Origin: Pontibacter aydingkolensis
GTDB taxonomy: Bacteria > Bacteroidota > Bacteroidia > Cytophagales > Hymenobacteraceae
Length of the DNA stretch: 64,000 nucleotides
Direction: 5' to 3'
NCBI RefSeq assembly: GCF_019443125.1
Contig: NZ_JAHYXK010000005.1
Span: 62,001 to 126,000 of the forward strand
Position numbers and translations under genes: made by a program. The notes below the pieces were generated by a model. It had not been told where the DNA came from, ran no database searches, and saw nothing but the letters and a program-made list of their open reading frames with translations. Each line of letters starts with the position of its first letter. The first letter of the stretch is position 1. Positions 19,650 to 28,805 of the stretch are shown piece by piece.

Positions 19650-20363
19650 TTATTCTGTGATCTCAGCCTCAAACAAAGCGGCTATGTGTTTCTTTAGTTT
19701 TTCTTCTACCTCTGCCATTGGCACTTCACGACCCAGTTCTTTTGCAAGCGAGGTTACTTTTTTATCTGAAATGCCACACGGCACTATGTTATCGAAGTAA
19801 TTGAGGTCGGCGTTTATATTAAAGGCAAACCCGTGCATGGTTACCCAGCGGCTGCACTTTACGCCCATCGCGCATATCTTTCGTGGGTTTAGTTGTGCCT
19901 TGTGGTCCAGCCACACACCAGTTAAGCCTGCAATTCGGCCAGCCTCTATACCATACTCTGCCAGTGTAAGTATAACAGCCTCCTCCAGCAGGCGCAGGTA
20001 CTTATGTATATCAGTAAAAAAGTTCTCAAGATCCAGGATAGGGTAGCCCACAATCTGGCCCGGGCCATGGTACGTAATATCGCCGCCGCGGTTGATCTTG
20101 TAGTAAGTGGCCCCCCTGGCTTTAAGGCCCTCCTCGTTTATCAGCAAATGTGATTCGTGCCCACTTTTACCTAATGTATATACATGCGGATGAGAACAAA
20201 ACAACAGGTAATTAGGTGTCTGTACCTGCTCCTCAGGCATAGCCTTACGGTTTTGTACTTTAAGATCCAGCACACCAGTAAATACCTTATCCTGGTAATC
20301 CCAAGCCTCTTTATAATCAATCAGCCCAAGGTGCTTAAACTGTATTTTTTTGTTCTGTAACAC
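19650..20363 (-). CDS. lipB: Octanoyl-[ACP]:protein octanoyltransferase LipB
   Basis: A 237-residue cytoplasmic enzyme that transfers octanoate from ACP to lipoyl domains, the first step of lipoate synthesis. Key motifs: NRGGDITYHGPGQIVGYPILDL, KICAMGVKCSRWVTMHG and the catalytic Cys in NIVPCGI. The start is a GTG at 20363; no ATG lies near enough to the conserved region. The lysine usually next to the catalytic site is within KCSRW. Confidence 0.93.
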   Translation of the reverse strand: MLQNKKIQFKHLGLIDYKEAWDYQDKVFTGVLDLKVQNRKAMPEEQVQTPNYLLFCSHPHVYTLGKSGHESHLLINEEGLKARGATYYKINRGGDITYHGPGQIVGYPILDLENFFTDIHKYLRLLEEAVILTLAEYGIEAGRIAGLTGVWLDHKAQLNPRKICAMGVKCSRWVTMHGFAFNINADLNYFDNIVPCGISDKKVTSLAKELGREVPMAEVEEKLKKHIAALFEAEITE

Positions 20364-20585
20364 AACCGTATACGTTATTTGTTGTAGGCATTTTACCCAA
20401 ACATTAAGTTACAGGCCACAGCTGTTGTATAACTTCCAAGCCTTAACTTTAATCGGGTTGTCAAGTATAAATACCCATCTTGTTCAAGCTGAAGAAACCT
20501 AATACAAGCCTGTAATATAAGCTCTTATCTATATTATTATACTTGTTAGCTGATTCACAAGCTTGGTGCAAATTACGAGTTTTAG

Positions 20586-20948
20586 ATGGCATCTCAAACA
20601 AACACCCACATAAGAACAGGCCAGGATGGGGAACAGGCTGCTGCAAACTACCTGCAAGAGCAGGGGTATACTATACTGCAGCGAAATTACAGGTATAGGC
20701 GTGCAGAGATAGACATTATTGCCTCACAAGACAATGTACTGGTGTTTGTAGAAGTAAAAACGAGAACGACGGCGGTTTTCGGCTTCCCGGAGATGGCTGT
20801 TGGTGCTAAAAAGGAAGAGCAGTTACTGGCAGCGGCTGAAGAATACATTTACCAGACTGGCTGGGACAAGGAGATCAGGTTTGATATTATAGCTATTACG
20901 CTTGCCCCAAAACAGGAGATACACCACATCGAAGACGCGTTTTATTAG
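20586..20948 (+). CDS. YraN family (UPF0102) nuclease-like protein
   Basis: A 120-residue restriction-endonuclease-fold protein. The GEQAAANYL helix, ILQRNYRYRRAEIDIIA and VFVEVKTR strands form the PD-(D/E)xK core (Glu-Asp in AEIDII, ExK in VEVK). The family is widespread and its biological substrate is unknown. Its stop overlaps that of the facing lipoprotein gene by 4 bases. Confidence 0.9.
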   Translation: MASQTNTHIRTGQDGEQAAANYLQEQGYTILQRNYRYRRAEIDIIASQDNVLVFVEVKTRTTAVFGFPEMAVGAKKEEQLLAAAEEYIYQTGWDKEIRFDIIAITLAPKQEIHHIEDAFY

Positions 20949-21862
20949 TTTTGAGCCTGTGAGCGTTTATCAAATTTATCCTTCTCGTAAATAAGCGTGC
21001 CGTGGCGGTCATACTCTTTTATCAGGTATGGCTCAAATGGCTTATCATAGGCAGTCTCTGGGTACTGGTATTCGTAATGCCGGCGGCCCCTGAAATCGTA
21101 GTGCTGTATCCAGACGCCCACCTTTTTACCTTTCTCATACTTTCCGGTCCATTCCAGTTCGCCATTTTCGTAGAAACGGTAATAAGTGCCCTGTACCTGG
21201 CCGTATTCGTAAGGCATTATTTCTTTGATTTTTTTACCGCCATCGTAATAAGTAACTATGGCATCGCGCTGAAATCCTTTTTCGTAGTGTTGCTTGTTAG
21301 TCAGGATACCTTCATCGCCTCTTCTGTAGTTCTCCCAGCGTAGGTGCTTGGTGCCTATGTAATAGTAGCCCTCTTCAACAGTATTGCCACCATACTTTTT
21401 CTCATAGGGGCCATGCAGCACTTTATATCTGCCTGGATCTACCTCGTCGGCGCTGGTGCGGTAAATTACTTTCTTTTTGGTATCGTAGAAATACTTAAGC
21501 GGTGCATAGGGGTTTGGCTCTTTGTATACCGGCAGGTAACTGAATGTCTCGATCTCCTCCCGGCTACCTTTGCCTTTCTTTACAAAGCCACGGCTTACCT
21601 TTTCGCCAAGGAAATAGCGTTTGTTGCGTTTCTTTTTACGCTTATTCTGCTTCTCCTCTATTTTATCACCAAACAAACTGGCATCTACTTCCGGGGCTGC
21701 GGTATCGGCAGAGACAAGTGCGTTTGTTTTAGCACTCTCTTTTAAACGGGCCTGGTTCAGTTTATAGTCGCTGTTCCATTTAGGCTCACCGCATCCACTC
21801 AGGATAATTATACATAACCCTGTTACTAAACTATAAACCAAATACGATGTATGCCTTTTCAT
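20945..21862 (-). CDS. Lipoprotein with MORN/YwqK-like repeats
   Basis: A roughly 305-residue lipoprotein, lipobox ILSGC, start ATG at 21862. After a Lys/Arg-rich stretch (EEKQNKRKKKRNKRYFLG) come tandem repeats of about 20 residues with YY/YYxGxKxxxxxxYxxG (YYDGGKKIKEIMPYEYGQ, YENGELEWTGKYEKGKKVG), the pattern of YwqK/MORN proteins. These are often called antitoxins in databases but are probably structural, surface-exposed repeats. No partner toxin is nearby. Confidence 0.75.
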   Translation of the reverse strand: MKRHTSYLVYSLVTGLCIIILSGCGEPKWNSDYKLNQARLKESAKTNALVSADTAAPEVDASLFGDKIEEKQNKRKKKRNKRYFLGEKVSRGFVKKGKGSREEIETFSYLPVYKEPNPYAPLKYFYDTKKKVIYRTSADEVDPGRYKVLHGPYEKKYGGNTVEEGYYYIGTKHLRWENYRRGDEGILTNKQHYEKGFQRDAIVTYYDGGKKIKEIMPYEYGQVQGTYYRFYENGELEWTGKYEKGKKVGVWIQHYDFRGRRHYEYQYPETAYDKPFEPYLIKEYDRHGTLIYEKDKFDKRSQAQN

Positions 21863-22178
21863 CAATTTTGAGTGAGTAACTTTTTATAAATTGCTGAACT
21901 ATAGATCGGGGAGACTAAATAGGACGAAATAGTTTACAACTACGACCATCGAAAATCCTATGTATCCATTAATCCTGTAAATCCTGATTCAGACAATTTA
22001 GCCATTGGGCAATTCAGCCTTCAAGTATAACGTAAAGATGAACATATTTTGTATATCCATCAACACGCCAACTATAACTGCATCTCTATCGCGATAGTTT
22101 CACGAGTAGCGGACAGTTAATTAAAAAGGCAGCACCCTGAGGGCACCGCCTTATTCTGGTAGGTATATATTTAATTTA
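21863..22178. other. Intergenic region upstream of the MORN-like lipoprotein and downstream of htpG
   Basis: 316 bases without a gene. It contains AATCCTGTAAATCCTGATTC at 21971-21990, followed by AGACAATT. This resembles a short interspersed sequence I associate with many Bacteroidota intergenic regions. It also holds one AAGTATA heptamer and the htpG terminator. Confidence 0.4.
22126..22152 (-). terminator. htpG terminator
   Basis: On the minus strand the hairpin AAGGCGGTGCCC-TCA-GGGTGCTGCCTT (one mismatch) is followed by TTT, ending the htpG transcript 27 bases after its stop. Confidence 0.75.
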
Positions 22179-24005
22179 CTATTCTTTGTCTATCAGTTCG
22201 AAGCTGCGTTTCACGAAAGCTGTAAGCGATGCACCTGACAGCATGTTCTGCGAAAGCAAAGCCAAATCGTAAGCCTGACGCGCAATGCGTGGCCTGTTTT
22301 CTTCTTTAGCGTTAAGGATACGCTGGTTCAGGCTGTGGTTCGCATTGATCGTTACATTATACGTATCAGGCATATCACCCATAAACATCATACCGCCGCC
22401 ACCTGCCTTGCTCATGTCTTTCATGCGGCGCATAAACTCAGGCAGGGTAATTATTACCGGGGCATCGTCCGGGGACATCGGAGCAACCTCTACCATCATA
22501 TTCTTGTTATCGATAGCTGTCTCGTAAATGCCTTTCAGACTTTCCTTCTCCTTATCGTTCAGTACGCTTTCTTTGGCTTCGTCGCGCTCAATCAACTTGT
22601 CTACAGTCTCAGAGTCAACACGCTTCAGGGTGGTTTTCTCAAGCTTCTGCTCCAGCATACCTATAAAGTGACTGTCTATCATCGTATCCAGCTTCAGCAC
22701 ATCATAACCGCGGTTCTGGGCAGCCTCTACAAAAGCATGCTGTTTGTCGGTATCTGTAGTATAAAGCAGCACCAACTGGTCGTTTTTATCTGTCTGGTTT
22801 GCCTGCGTAAGGGCTTTATACTCTTCTATAGTATAATATTTGCCATCCACGCTTTGCAGCAATACAAAGTCCTTTGCTTTTTCATAGAACTTATCGTCGC
22901 TCAGCATGCCATACTTTACAAACACGTTAATATCTTCCCAGCTGGTCTCGAAAGCAGTGCGATCTTTCTTAAATATCTCGTTCAGTTTATCGGCTACCTT
23001 CTTGGTAATGTACGTGTTGATCTTCTTCACGCTGGAGTCGGCCTGCAGGAACGAACGGCTAACATTTAGCGGAATATCAGGTGAATCGATCACTCCGTGC
23101 AGCAGCATAAGAAACTCTGGTACAACGTCTTTTACCTCGTCAGTAATAAACACCTGGCGTGAGTACAGCTGTATTTTGTTGCGCTGCAGCTCAAAGTCGT
23201 TTTTGATCTTAGGGAAGTATAAAATACCCGTCAGGTTAAACGGATAGTCAACATTAAGATGTATCCAGAACAGCGGAGCCTCTGAGAACGGGTAAAGCTC
23301 TTTGTAGAAGCTCTTGTAATCCTCGTCAGTTAGTTCAGATGGCTGTTTTGTCCAGATCGGGTTCGGGTTATTGATGATATCGCCCTCAAACTCTACCGCA
23401 ACAGGAAGGAACTTACAGTATTTCTCAAGTATAGTTTTGATGCGAGCCGGCTCTAAGAACTCTTCAGAGTCCTGGGCTACGTTAAGTATAACGTTAGTAC
23501 CGCGCGTTTCTTTATGAGCAGGGGCAATGGCAAACTCGGTGCTACCGTCGCAGGTCCAGTGGGCAGGCTCTGCGCCCTCCTGATAAGATTTGGTAACGAT
23601 CTCTACACGCTCGGCCACCATAAAGGCAGAGTAAAAGCCTAGACCGAACTGGCCAATTATCTGGTTCTTATCACCGCCAGACTCTTTATAACGCTCTACA
23701 AACTCCGAAGCGCCTGAAAAAGCGATCTGGTTGATATACTTCTTGATCTCTTCGGCTGTCATACCAATGCCGTTGTCGGAAATGGTAATGGTTTTGGCAT
23801 CCTTGTTTACAGACACCACCACTTTTAACTCGCCAAGGTCGCCTTTATACTCTCCGATAGAAGCAAGGCGCTTCATTTTCTGAGTGGCGTCAACAGCGTT
23901 GCTTACCAGCTCACGCAGGAAAATCTCGTGATCAGAGTATAAAAACTTCTTAATGATCGGAAAAATATTCTCGGTGTGGATCGAAATACTACCTCTTTCT
24001 TCCAT
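22179..24005 (-). CDS. htpG: Molecular chaperone HtpG (Hsp90 family)
   Basis: A 608-residue cytoplasmic ATP-dependent chaperone. The GHKL ATPase comes first (LRELVSNAVDATQKM with the catalytic Glu and Asn, DNGIGM, GQFGLGFYSAFMV). A middle domain with the conserved Arg near SRQVFITDEV follows, then the C-terminal dimerisation domain. Length is slightly under the E. coli protein, as usual in this phylum. A dyad at 24093 lies about 90 bases upstream of the start. Confidence 0.97.
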   Translation of the reverse strand: MEERGSISIHTENIFPIIKKFLYSDHEIFLRELVSNAVDATQKMKRLASIGEYKGDLGELKVVVSVNKDAKTITISDNGIGMTAEEIKKYINQIAFSGASEFVERYKESGGDKNQIIGQFGLGFYSAFMVAERVEIVTKSYQEGAEPAHWTCDGSTEFAIAPAHKETRGTNVILNVAQDSEEFLEPARIKTILEKYCKFLPVAVEFEGDIINNPNPIWTKQPSELTDEDYKSFYKELYPFSEAPLFWIHLNVDYPFNLTGILYFPKIKNDFELQRNKIQLYSRQVFITDEVKDVVPEFLMLLHGVIDSPDIPLNVSRSFLQADSSVKKINTYITKKVADKLNEIFKKDRTAFETSWEDINVFVKYGMLSDDKFYEKAKDFVLLQSVDGKYYTIEEYKALTQANQTDKNDQLVLLYTTDTDKQHAFVEAAQNRGYDVLKLDTMIDSHFIGMLEQKLEKTTLKRVDSETVDKLIERDEAKESVLNDKEKESLKGIYETAIDNKNMMVEVAPMSPDDAPVIITLPEFMRRMKDMSKAGGGGMMFMGDMPDTYNVTINANHSLNQRILNAKEENRPRIARQAYDLALLSQNMLSGASLTAFVKRSFELIDKE

Positions 24006-24092
24006 GTTTATACTTTAAAGTTATGAATCTTGTCTATAGTCTGTTTGCTGGCTTTCAAATCCTGTTCCATTGTGGTTTGGTTGTTTTTTCTG

Positions 24093-24105
24093 TGACAGGT
24101 TGTCA
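24093..24105. promoter_or_regulatory. TGACA-N3-TGTCA dyad upstream of htpG
   Basis: The perfect dyad TGACAGGTTGTCA sits 88 bases above the htpG ATG. It resembles dyads I associate with chaperone promoters in this phylum, so heat-shock control is a plausible but unverified role. Confidence 0.4.
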
Positions 24106-24267
24106 GAATTTTTTTTGATTGACCTAACAATATGCCGTAAAGGTCATTATTTATGTTTATTATTGACACTTCGGTTTAAACCTTAGGCCATATCCGGACT
24201 CTAAAGAATGTCGTAATTACAATTGGGTTGGAATTAATATTACCTTTGATGTAGTTTATACTGTAAC

Positions 24268-24591
24268 GTGAATCGTTTTCTGAGACATATCGCTGTGCTA
24301 CTTCTATTGCTCTTTATAAGAGCAATGGTGCCTGATGCTCTTTTGACAGGGCTGCACGCGCACGCGCATACCGTTCACTCAGAACAAACCGACACACATA
24401 AAGCACAGGTAGGGCAAAAGCACAACCACTGCCCTGTAGAGGACTTGTTTGGAGCGCCCTATCAGTTAGCTGGCAACACTGTTGCTTTCACACATGTAGT
24501 TCATACTACCACTTACACGGTACATTACAGCAGTAGCTGGCATGGCACCACCTTACACAATGCCTCACTCCGGGGCCCTCCTTTATCTTAG
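24268..24591 (+). CDS. Exported His-rich protein upstream of a TonB receptor
   Basis: A 107-residue protein, GTG start. A hydrophobic helix (about 7-22) acts as signal or anchor. It is followed by LHAHAHTVHSEQTDTHKAQV and the HNHC motif (near residue 52), then a Thr/His-rich segment and the terminus LRGPPLS. Fifteen or so His residues suggest binding of Zn or another soft metal. The combination of HxHC and a terminal LRGPP recurs, from memory, in small proteins encoded before TonB receptors in this phylum. The function is inferred from context only. Confidence 0.75.
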   Translation: MNRFLRHIAVLLLLLFIRAMVPDALLTGLHAHAHTVHSEQTDTHKAQVGQKHNHCPVEDLFGAPYQLAGNTVAFTHVVHTTTYTVHYSSSWHGTTLHNASLRGPPLS

Positions 24592-24765
24592 TTTTCAGCT
24601 GTTTTTGATGCGCATTCCCTTCTTTTAACGAAGTATGGATTTCTGTGCTGTATTATTCCAACCCTATCGTTCCGGGCTGGCATTTGCTTCTGGCATTATG
24701 TTAGCATATTCAGGACCAGAGTAGCCTGTATTGGTTACGAATAAAGTATAGCTAAAACTAAAGTA

Positions 24766-27153
24766 GTGTTTAAATCTATTCAGAAAATATTAAAGTACCC
24801 GTTGCTGGCCTTATTGTTTGCTATTGTAGGCTTACAGCCTGTTGTGGCACAACAGGCAACTGTTGATGGCCCTGATGCCGGAGCAGAGCAGGACTGCGGC
24901 CTTACTATTTCAGGCAAAATACTGGACCACGATACGCGCATCACGCTTGTAGGTGCAACGGTCTATATTCCGGAGCTGGATAAGGCTGCTATTGCAGACG
25001 AGTACGGTAACTACCATTTTCATCACCTGTGCCGGGGCACTTATACTTTAAAAGTTACCTATATTGGGTTTGAAACAGAGAGCTTTACCATTAAACTAAA
25101 CTCCTCTACCGTACGAGACCTGCAGTTGCATACTGATACCAGGCAGCTAAGCCAGGTAGAAATTACAGGCAGCCGTCTATCCCAGGAGGCGCAGGCATCA
25201 GGCACTATCTCAGGGCGTGAGCTTGAAGCAACGCGGGGCTTATCGCTTGGAGAATCGCTGAAGAATATCTCCGGAATGTCTACTATTCAGACGGGCCCTA
25301 CTATTTCCAAGCCGGTAATTCATGGGTTGCACAGTAACCGCATCCTTATCATGAATAATGGTGTACGCCACGAAGGACAGCAATGGGGAGCAGAGCATGC
25401 CCCGGAAATAGACCCTTTTGTAGCCTCTGAAATAAAAGTAGTTAAAGGGGCCGCCGGTGTGCGCTATGGCGCTGATGCCATTGGAGGTGTAGTAATTATA
25501 GAGCCTAAACCTCTGCGCGATTCGGCAGGTGTAAGCGGCGAGTTAAACCTGCTTGGCACAACCAACAACAGGCAGGGCGCTATCTCTGCTACTGTAGATG
25601 GTAATGCCGCTAAAATCCCCGCTCTAAGCTGGAGGCTACAAGGCACGGCTAAACGCGCCGGCAATGCCCGTGCTGCCGACTACTATCTTCAGAACACAGG
25701 ATTCAGGGAGGTTAATTTCTCCGGTGCTCTCGGGTATGAAAAAGAGAATTTTGGAGTTGAGGTATTTTACAGCCAGTTTAATACGCGGCTAGGAATCTTA
25801 AAAGCTGCCCACATCGGAAACCTGACAGACCTGGAGAATGCCATTGGCCGCGACCGTCCTGAGCAGACCAGTTACGATTTTAGCTATACTATAGAACGCC
25901 CTTTCCAGGATGTGCAGCACCATCTGCTAAAAACCAAAGCATACCTGAACACAGGCAATGCAGGCAGGCTTGAGTTTATATATGGATTACAACGCAACAT
26001 TAGGGAAGAATATGATGCTCACCGGGCTTCCGGAACCACCCCTGAGCTATCGCTGGATATCATAACACATACCACCGAAACTGTATGGGAGCATAAGCCC
26101 TTAGGTAACGTGTCGGGTTCAGTTGGTGTGAGCACCATCTACCAGAACAATACCTACCAGGGGCGCTATTTTATACCTTACTTCCGAAACTTAACGGGTG
26201 GTGCGTTTATCATTGAGAAATGGCAAAAGGACAAATTCCAACTGGAAGGCGGTGTTCGTTACGACTTTAAGAAACTCAACATAACAAAGCGTGAGCGAAA
26301 CGCTGACATTATTCGTCCGGAGTATAACTTCCATAACATATCTGGTACATTGGGCGCTTTGTATGATGTAGGCTATCACCTTACATTTGGTTTAAGCGCA
26401 ACCTCTGCCTGGCGCGCACCAGGTGCCAACGAACTGTTCAGCGACGGGGTGCATCATGGCTCGGCAAGCTATGAGCGTGGTAACCGTAACCTAAACTCCG
26501 AACAAGCCTATAATTTTGAGGCTTCTGTAAACTACTATGCCAATCAGCGCCTGAACGGAAAGTTAAGCGTTTACAACAACTTTATTAACGACTACATTTA
26601 CCTGGCTCCGGTTCAACCTGCTACACTTACCATCCGTGGGGCGTTTCCAACTTTTGAGTATAAGCAGGCAGATGCCATTTTCAGAGGTGTAGACCTGGAC
26701 CTGGAGTATAGATTTATGCCAAACCTTTACTTGGAGTCCAGAACGTCTATTGTAAGAGCCATTAACAAAGACCTGGATGATTACCTGTTCGGAATACCAG
26801 CCGACAGGTATAACAACATGCTTCGTTTTGAGCCTGGCACTCTTGCCGGAATAAAAGGTCTTACCGGTACTCATATTGCCATAGGCGGTACTTACGTGGC
26901 AGAGCAAACGCGGGTGCCTACTAAGGCTGAGCAGGACTATATGGCTCCTCCTGCAGGTGCTTTTTTGCTTAACATGGAAATAGGCACTACCGTGTATGCA
27001 GGAAAGCAGCCTGTAGAATTAGGCATTACAGGAAATAATCTGCTGGATAAGCCTTACCGCGATTACCTTAACCGATTCAGATATTATGCTGACGATATAG
27101 GCCGTATGTTATTGTTTCGGGTTAAGCTACCGCTCAATTTTACCAAAAATTAA
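24766..27153 (+). CDS. TonB-dependent outer-membrane receptor, ZnuD-like
   Basis: A 795-residue receptor with signal peptide, an N-terminal carboxypeptidase-regulatory-like beta domain (about 45-125), a plug (LGESLKNISGMSTIQTGP, KPVIHGLHSNRILIMNNGVR, VVKGAAGVRYGADAIGGVV) and a 22-strand barrel. The plug resembles ZnuD-type metal receptors more than SusC nutrient receptors, and no SusD follows. The His-rich protein upstream supports metal uptake. The start is GTG at 24766. Two lipoproteins follow in the same direction. Confidence 0.88.
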   Translation: MFKSIQKILKYPLLALLFAIVGLQPVVAQQATVDGPDAGAEQDCGLTISGKILDHDTRITLVGATVYIPELDKAAIADEYGNYHFHHLCRGTYTLKVTYIGFETESFTIKLNSSTVRDLQLHTDTRQLSQVEITGSRLSQEAQASGTISGRELEATRGLSLGESLKNISGMSTIQTGPTISKPVIHGLHSNRILIMNNGVRHEGQQWGAEHAPEIDPFVASEIKVVKGAAGVRYGADAIGGVVIIEPKPLRDSAGVSGELNLLGTTNNRQGAISATVDGNAAKIPALSWRLQGTAKRAGNARAADYYLQNTGFREVNFSGALGYEKENFGVEVFYSQFNTRLGILKAAHIGNLTDLENAIGRDRPEQTSYDFSYTIERPFQDVQHHLLKTKAYLNTGNAGRLEFIYGLQRNIREEYDAHRASGTTPELSLDIITHTTETVWEHKPLGNVSGSVGVSTIYQNNTYQGRYFIPYFRNLTGGAFIIEKWQKDKFQLEGGVRYDFKKLNITKRERNADIIRPEYNFHNISGTLGALYDVGYHLTFGLSATSAWRAPGANELFSDGVHHGSASYERGNRNLNSEQAYNFEASVNYYANQRLNGKLSVYNNFINDYIYLAPVQPATLTIRGAFPTFEYKQADAIFRGVDLDLEYRFMPNLYLESRTSIVRAINKDLDDYLFGIPADRYNNMLRFEPGTLAGIKGLTGTHIAIGGTYVAEQTRVPTKAEQDYMAPPAGAFLLNMEIGTTVYAGKQPVELGITGNNLLDKPYRDYLNRFRYYADDIGRMLLFRVKLPLNFTKN

Positions 27154-27208
27154 TTCAACAAATTTTCTTTTATCAATTTTTAATCAAAACGCTATTAAAC
27201 TTTTAACA

Positions 27209-27769
27209 ATGAAAAAATTATTCAGACCACACCTGACATTTATATTAATGGGCGCTCTAATGGCATTTTCTGCTTGTGATGATCACGGTCACGAGCCGCA
27301 TGACCATGAAGGAGAGCTAATCACAACCATGACACTTACTATGACTCCTCAGAACGGAGGCACACCAATAACGACAACTTTCAGAGATGTAGACGGAGAT
27401 GGGGGACAGGCCCCTGTTATGACTCCTTCGCAGGTGGTGTTAAGTGCCAACACACTTTACAATACTAACATTACTGTGCTTGACGAGTCTCACGATTCAA
27501 AGGACCTTACAAATGAGATAAGAGAGGAAGGCCATGAACATGAGTTGTTCTTTTTACCATCACCTGCAGACCTGTTAACAGTAACCAAAACCGATCTTGA
27601 CAAAAATAACCGTCCTATTGGCCTGCAAAGCACTATTCAGACTGGCGCAGCTAAAACCGGTACACTACGCGTGGTGTTAAAGCACCAGCCTGGTTTAAAA
27701 ACTGCTACTAGCAACGTAAATACCGGCGAAACAGATGCTGATGTAACTTACAATATACAGGTTAAATAA
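27209..27769 (+). CDS. Lipoprotein of the metal-receptor island, copy 1
   Basis: A 186-residue lipoprotein (lipobox FSAC) whose mature start is CDDHGHEPHDHEGELITTM, a His/Asp cluster that could hold metal. The rest is a beta-rich domain with the motif FRDVDGDGG near residue 65, a possible Ca2+-loop-like sequence. It is clearly paralogous to the 28075 gene: shared MKxLFRPxL start, ELITT, FRDVDGDGG, LTNEI-EE, LDxxNRPIGLQ, GTLRVVLKHQP. Family function is unknown to me; a metal-handling partner of the receptor is inferred. Confidence 0.85.
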   Translation: MKKLFRPHLTFILMGALMAFSACDDHGHEPHDHEGELITTMTLTMTPQNGGTPITTTFRDVDGDGGQAPVMTPSQVVLSANTLYNTNITVLDESHDSKDLTNEIREEGHEHELFFLPSPADLLTVTKTDLDKNNRPIGLQSTIQTGAAKTGTLRVVLKHQPGLKTATSNVNTGETDADVTYNIQVK

Positions 27770-28074
27770 CCGGATATAATACTTCTAAAAAAGCAGGCAT
27801 TTATAAAGTGTCTGCTTTTTTTATGGCTGCTAAATCAGCACTTTACAATTCACTTATGATCTTCATCGTTAACAGTATAGATTTACATAAACTGTTTTAT
27901 TTTGCCAGGTGGTTTTTTCATGATCTGCACAGGGCTATTTTAAACTGCCATGTACGGTGGAGGCAATACAGACTTATAAACATAACCCAAATACACTTAG
28001 CATAGTATAAACCAAGTTTTATTCGTTTATAAATTTTAATACATAGAAAAGAGTATAACCACTACAATAAACTT
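27770..28074. other. Intergenic region between the two lipoprotein paralogs
   Basis: 305 bases. The first 50 hold the terminator; the rest is AT-rich and shows no gene and no clear TAnnTTTG box, although copy 2 must have its own promoter if the terminator is efficient. Confidence 0.4.
27787..27822 (+). terminator. Terminator after lipoprotein copy 1
   Basis: A 13-bp stem with one G-T pair, core AAAGCAGGCA / TGTCTGCTTT, ends in a T run. It closes the receptor-lipoprotein transcript. Confidence 0.82.
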
Positions 28075-28653
28075 ATGAAAAGATTATTCAGACCATATTT
28101 GGCGCTATTGGTACTAGGCTCTTTGATGCTTACGGCCACATCGTGCGGCGATGACGAGCCTAAGCCACTTGAGGAAGAAGAACTGATAACCACCTTAAGG
28201 ATTACGCTTGAGCCGGTAGGTAAAACTCAAACTGTAGTCGGCATATTTAGAGATGTAGACGGAGACGGCGGCAATCCTGCTACTGCAAATACGATGCGCC
28301 TGGAAGCCAATACAACATATAATGCCACTATTAAATTGTTTGACGAAAGCAAAAATACGCCAGTGGAATTAACCAATGAGATAAAGGAAGAAGCTGATGA
28401 GCATGAATTCTTTTACCAGGCCCTGGACAATCTGGCTTTATCTATCTCTAAAACCGATAGAGATAACAGCCAACGACCAATAGGCTTACAGGCACAAATT
28501 GTAACAACTAATACCAGCACAGGTAAACTGCGCATAACGCTTAAGCACCAACCCAACCTTAAAGTTGGCCCCAACGAGCCTAACCGCGAGCAAACTGGTT
28601 TAACAAGAGGCGAAACAGATATACAAGCTGAGTTTCCGGTAATTGTGGAATAG
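28075..28653 (+). CDS. Lipoprotein of the metal-receptor island, copy 2
   Basis: A 192-residue lipoprotein (lipobox TATSC) paralogous to the 27209 gene over its whole length. It keeps FRDVDGDGG, LTNEIKEEADEHEFF and DNSQRPIGLQ. It lacks the His cluster: its mature N-terminus is CGDDEPKPLEEEELITT, acidic instead. So the two copies may have diverged in ligand. It carries its own terminator, so it is a separate unit. Confidence 0.85.
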   Translation: MKRLFRPYLALLVLGSLMLTATSCGDDEPKPLEEEELITTLRITLEPVGKTQTVVGIFRDVDGDGGNPATANTMRLEANTTYNATIKLFDESKNTPVELTNEIKEEADEHEFFYQALDNLALSISKTDRDNSQRPIGLQAQIVTTNTSTGKLRITLKHQPNLKVGPNEPNREQTGLTRGETDIQAEFPVIVE

Positions 28654-28678
28654 CCTTTTCTAAAATAATCATACTGAG

Positions 28679-28713
28679 AAAGAGACACTTACTAAAAGGT
28701 GTCTCTTTTTTTA
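28679..28713 (+). terminator. Terminator after lipoprotein copy 2
   Basis: The perfect 10-bp stem AAAGAGACAC / GTGTCTCTTT with a 10-base loop is followed by further T residues. Confidence 0.85.
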
Positions 28714-28805
28714 TTTCGTAATCAAACAAACAAATCCTCTTGGCATAATATTAGCTTATTACTATACTCAGTTAAAGCAACTTAATAATTCGACTAAATA
28801 AAACT

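Noticed and set aside
20945..21862. Antitoxin of a toxin-antitoxin pair
   Set aside because: YwqK-like repeats are often labelled so, but this protein is an exported lipoprotein and its neighbours (yraN, htpG) are not toxins.
21971..21998. AATCCTG-type short repeat as a CRISPR or attachment site
   Set aside because: There are only two or three degenerate AATCCT units with no spacer regularity; it looks like a common interspersed intergenic sequence.
22335..23069. A 244-codon open frame antisense to htpG
   Set aside because: It lies wholly opposite a well-supported chaperone gene, its translation is His/Leu/Ile-rich with no recognisable domain, and such shadow frames are expected there.
24690..24706. 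A sigma-54-like GG-N10-GC arrangement (CTGGCATTATGTTAGCA) upstream of the TonB receptor
   Set aside because: The -24 lacks the usual final C and the -12 has TA instead of TT; no paired activator sites are visible upstream, so chance is likely.
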